NCBI GenBank assembly: GCA_964247055.1
Contig: OZ176057.1
Coordinates: forward strand, 744,001-808,000
From: Paragordius varius
Taxonomy: Eukaryota > Nematomorpha
Direction of reading: 5' to 3'
Length of the DNA stretch: 64,000 bases
Below are positions 62,290-64,000 of this stretch, in pieces; position 1 is the first letter of the stretch, and every line of letters starts with the position of its first letter. The notes under the pieces were generated by a model, which did not search any database, was not told where the DNA came from, and was given only the letters and a program-made list of their open reading frames with translations. A program made the translations under genes and the position numbers.

Positions 62290-64000
62290 AGATTAAAAAG
62301 TATAAGGGAGAAATTATCCGAAAAAAGGCAGGCCTTTATAAATGAAATACGGTTATCCGAGGATGGTGGGTTAAATGGTGATTGGGATAAAGTAATTCAG
62401 TTAATCAAAAAGGCAGGAACTCTAGTTTGTGGATTAAAAGGCGGAAAATCTCAAGTATACAGAGAGGCTTGGCTTTACGATGAACGAATAATATTGATGT
62501 CACGAGAAAAAGGTAAGGCTTTTGACAAATGGAGACATACAAGGAATGATGATGATAGAGATAAGTATAAAAGTTTAAATAAGGAATTGAAAAAATTAGT
62601 CGGCCAGGTTAAAGAAAGAAAAGATGAATTTGTTTTATGATGAGTTAAATAGTAAGCAGGGTTTAAACAAAGTGTATAAAGTTGCGCAGCAAAGGAATAA
62701 ACGGAGAATGGATTGCCAGGTTATGCGACTGCAATAAAAGGAAAAGATGGAAGCTTGTTGTGCGAAAATGTAGAAATATTAAAAAGATGAAAAGAGTACT
62801 TTGTGAGTTTAGATGAAGGGGTAGGCGAGATATTTTTGCCAAATACAGTTGAAGCTACTGATAGACCAATAGAAGCAATTACACAAAAGGAAGTAGAATC
62901 CAATTTGTTAGAAATGGCAAACAACAAGGCTGTAGGATCGGACGACATAAATATAAATTGTTGAAAAGTGCTTGGAAACTCTGGATTAAATTTTTTGGAG
63001 CGTGTATTTAATAAAGTTGTTTCAGCTTATGAAATCCCGGTTGAATGGAAGGAAAGTTTAACTGTGCCTTTATTCAAAGGAAAATGTGATATAAATGAAT
63101 GTAGTAACGATAGAGGGATAAAACTAATGTCGCACATCATGAAATTTAAAGAAATAATTGAAAAGCGAATCAGGAAAATGATATCTGAAGGAAATCAATT
63201 TGGTTTCATGCCAGGAAAGTCAACAGTAGATCCTATGCATGCGGTTAGGAGGTTGATTGAAAAACACATTGAAAAAAGAAAAAATTACACGTTACACGGG
63301 GTTTTAATTAACATAGTGAAGGCGTTTGACAGAATTCCTAGATAAACTATTTGGTGGAGTCTCCGTCGTAAAAAGGTGCCAAAAGTTTATATTAAGTTGT
63401 TACAAATTATGTAGGAATCCCACACCTCCAGGATTAAAACCCCACAAGGTTTATCAGAGCCCTTTTCAATAGAGCATGGAGTCTACCAAGGCTCATCACT
63501 CAGCCCCTTATTGTTTATAATTTGTATGGACGAGGTAGCCAAGGTTGTTAATGTGCAGGATGGTACTTAATGTATGCAGATGACATAATCATCTTGTCTG
63601 ATTCAATAATTGAGTTAAAAACGGTAAACAGATGGGTTGTTATGCTGGATTAATATGGTCTGAAAGTAAACAAAGCAAAAACCAACTTATTACTTTTGGG
63701 GGTCCACAACATGAAATGGTAGTTGATGATAGTTGTTCTGAAGGGTAAAGAAAGTTGCAAATATCTGCAGATGGTTTGTTGACTGATGATATTAATTTAA
63801 GAATAAAGAGCAGCTGGGTAAATTGGAAGAAAATTTCGAGCATGTTATGCGATCGAAATATTGATGTTAGAGTGAAAGGTAAGATTTACAGTTCAGTTGT
63901 CCAGCTCTCAATGATGTATCATTCACAGACTTGGAGTGTCAAAATCCGAAGAAAGACATTTTAACGTAATGAAATGAAAATGCTCAGAATGATGTGTGTG
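62290..64000 (+). mobile_element. RTE-type LINE, 5'-truncated and degenerate, runs off the window
   Basis: A linker region typical of RTE-like reverse-transcriptase proteins (WDKVIQLIKKAG, YREAWLYDE, KAFDKWRHTRNDDDRDKY) is readable at about 62309-62640. The reverse transcriptase is at about 62830-63960: ALLEMANNKAVGSDD-type block (here LLEMANNKAVGSDDIN), IPVEWKESLTVPLFKGK, RGIKLMSHIMKF, FGFMPGKSTVD, AFDRIPR, then YADDIIILSDS near 63570, and LLTDDINLRIKSSWVNWKK near 63770. Reading needs several frame changes, and there are internal stops (for example near 62638, 62960, 63345 and 63650), so it cannot encode an active enzyme. The endonuclease domain is missing. No target duplication can be judged without the 3' end. 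Confidence 0.85.

Overview
The window is very AT-rich metazoan DNA. Support for a metazoan comes from spliced genes with AT-rich introns, a rhodopsin-type GPCR, secreted lustrin/WAP cysteine-rich proteins, and a mix of hAT, Helitron-like, Mutator-like, Ty3/Gypsy and RTE-type elements. It looks invertebrate. The micro-exon secreted genes resemble those known from parasitic flatworms, but nothing seen fixes the phylum. Most of the sequence is introns and transposon remnants.

Left part (1-24.2 kb). A dispersed repeat built of ~160-bp monomers (called R1 here) fills about 1.05-3.05 kb. The 3' two exons of a GPCR gene follow on the + strand (3575-6793). A Mutator-like element with a foldback core lies at 7.1-8.5 kb. 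Next comes a divergent pair of paralogous secreted proteins: gene A (minus strand, ten exons, 9625-16087, 1094 aa) and gene B (plus strand, five exons, 19768-24196, 745 aa). Both read signal/anchor, two lustrin-type six-cysteine modules, one WAP-like eight-cysteine module, then a low-complexity tail. Nearly all their introns are phase 1, and the ~3.7 kb between their starts presumably holds both promoters.

Middle part (24.2-36 kb). A deleted ZBED-type hAT element has perfect 8-bp target duplications (25553-27229). A second R1 copy is interrupted by a broken Ty3/Gypsy element with both LTRs and a 5-bp target duplication (28733-33028). A Helitron-like 3' end sits at 34.27 kb.

Right part (36-62 kb). 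This holds a cluster of small secreted multi-exon genes assembled here from splice sites and reading phase, most of whose exons are too small to appear as open frames. Gene C (minus strand, nine exons, 212 aa) includes internal exons of 54, 30 and 12 bp, all symmetrical phase 1-1. Genes D and E (plus strand) share a near-identical signal-peptide exon, a 59-bp exon and a 'TWIRN' exon. Their introns are full of a TA-flanked palindromic MITE; one copy appears to split an exon of gene D and to supply the splice donor. The window ends in a degenerate RTE-type LINE (62.3-64 kb), which may interrupt the downstream part of gene E.

All exon joins are manual predictions from splice consensus, phase continuity and paralogue comparison; no transcript data were available.
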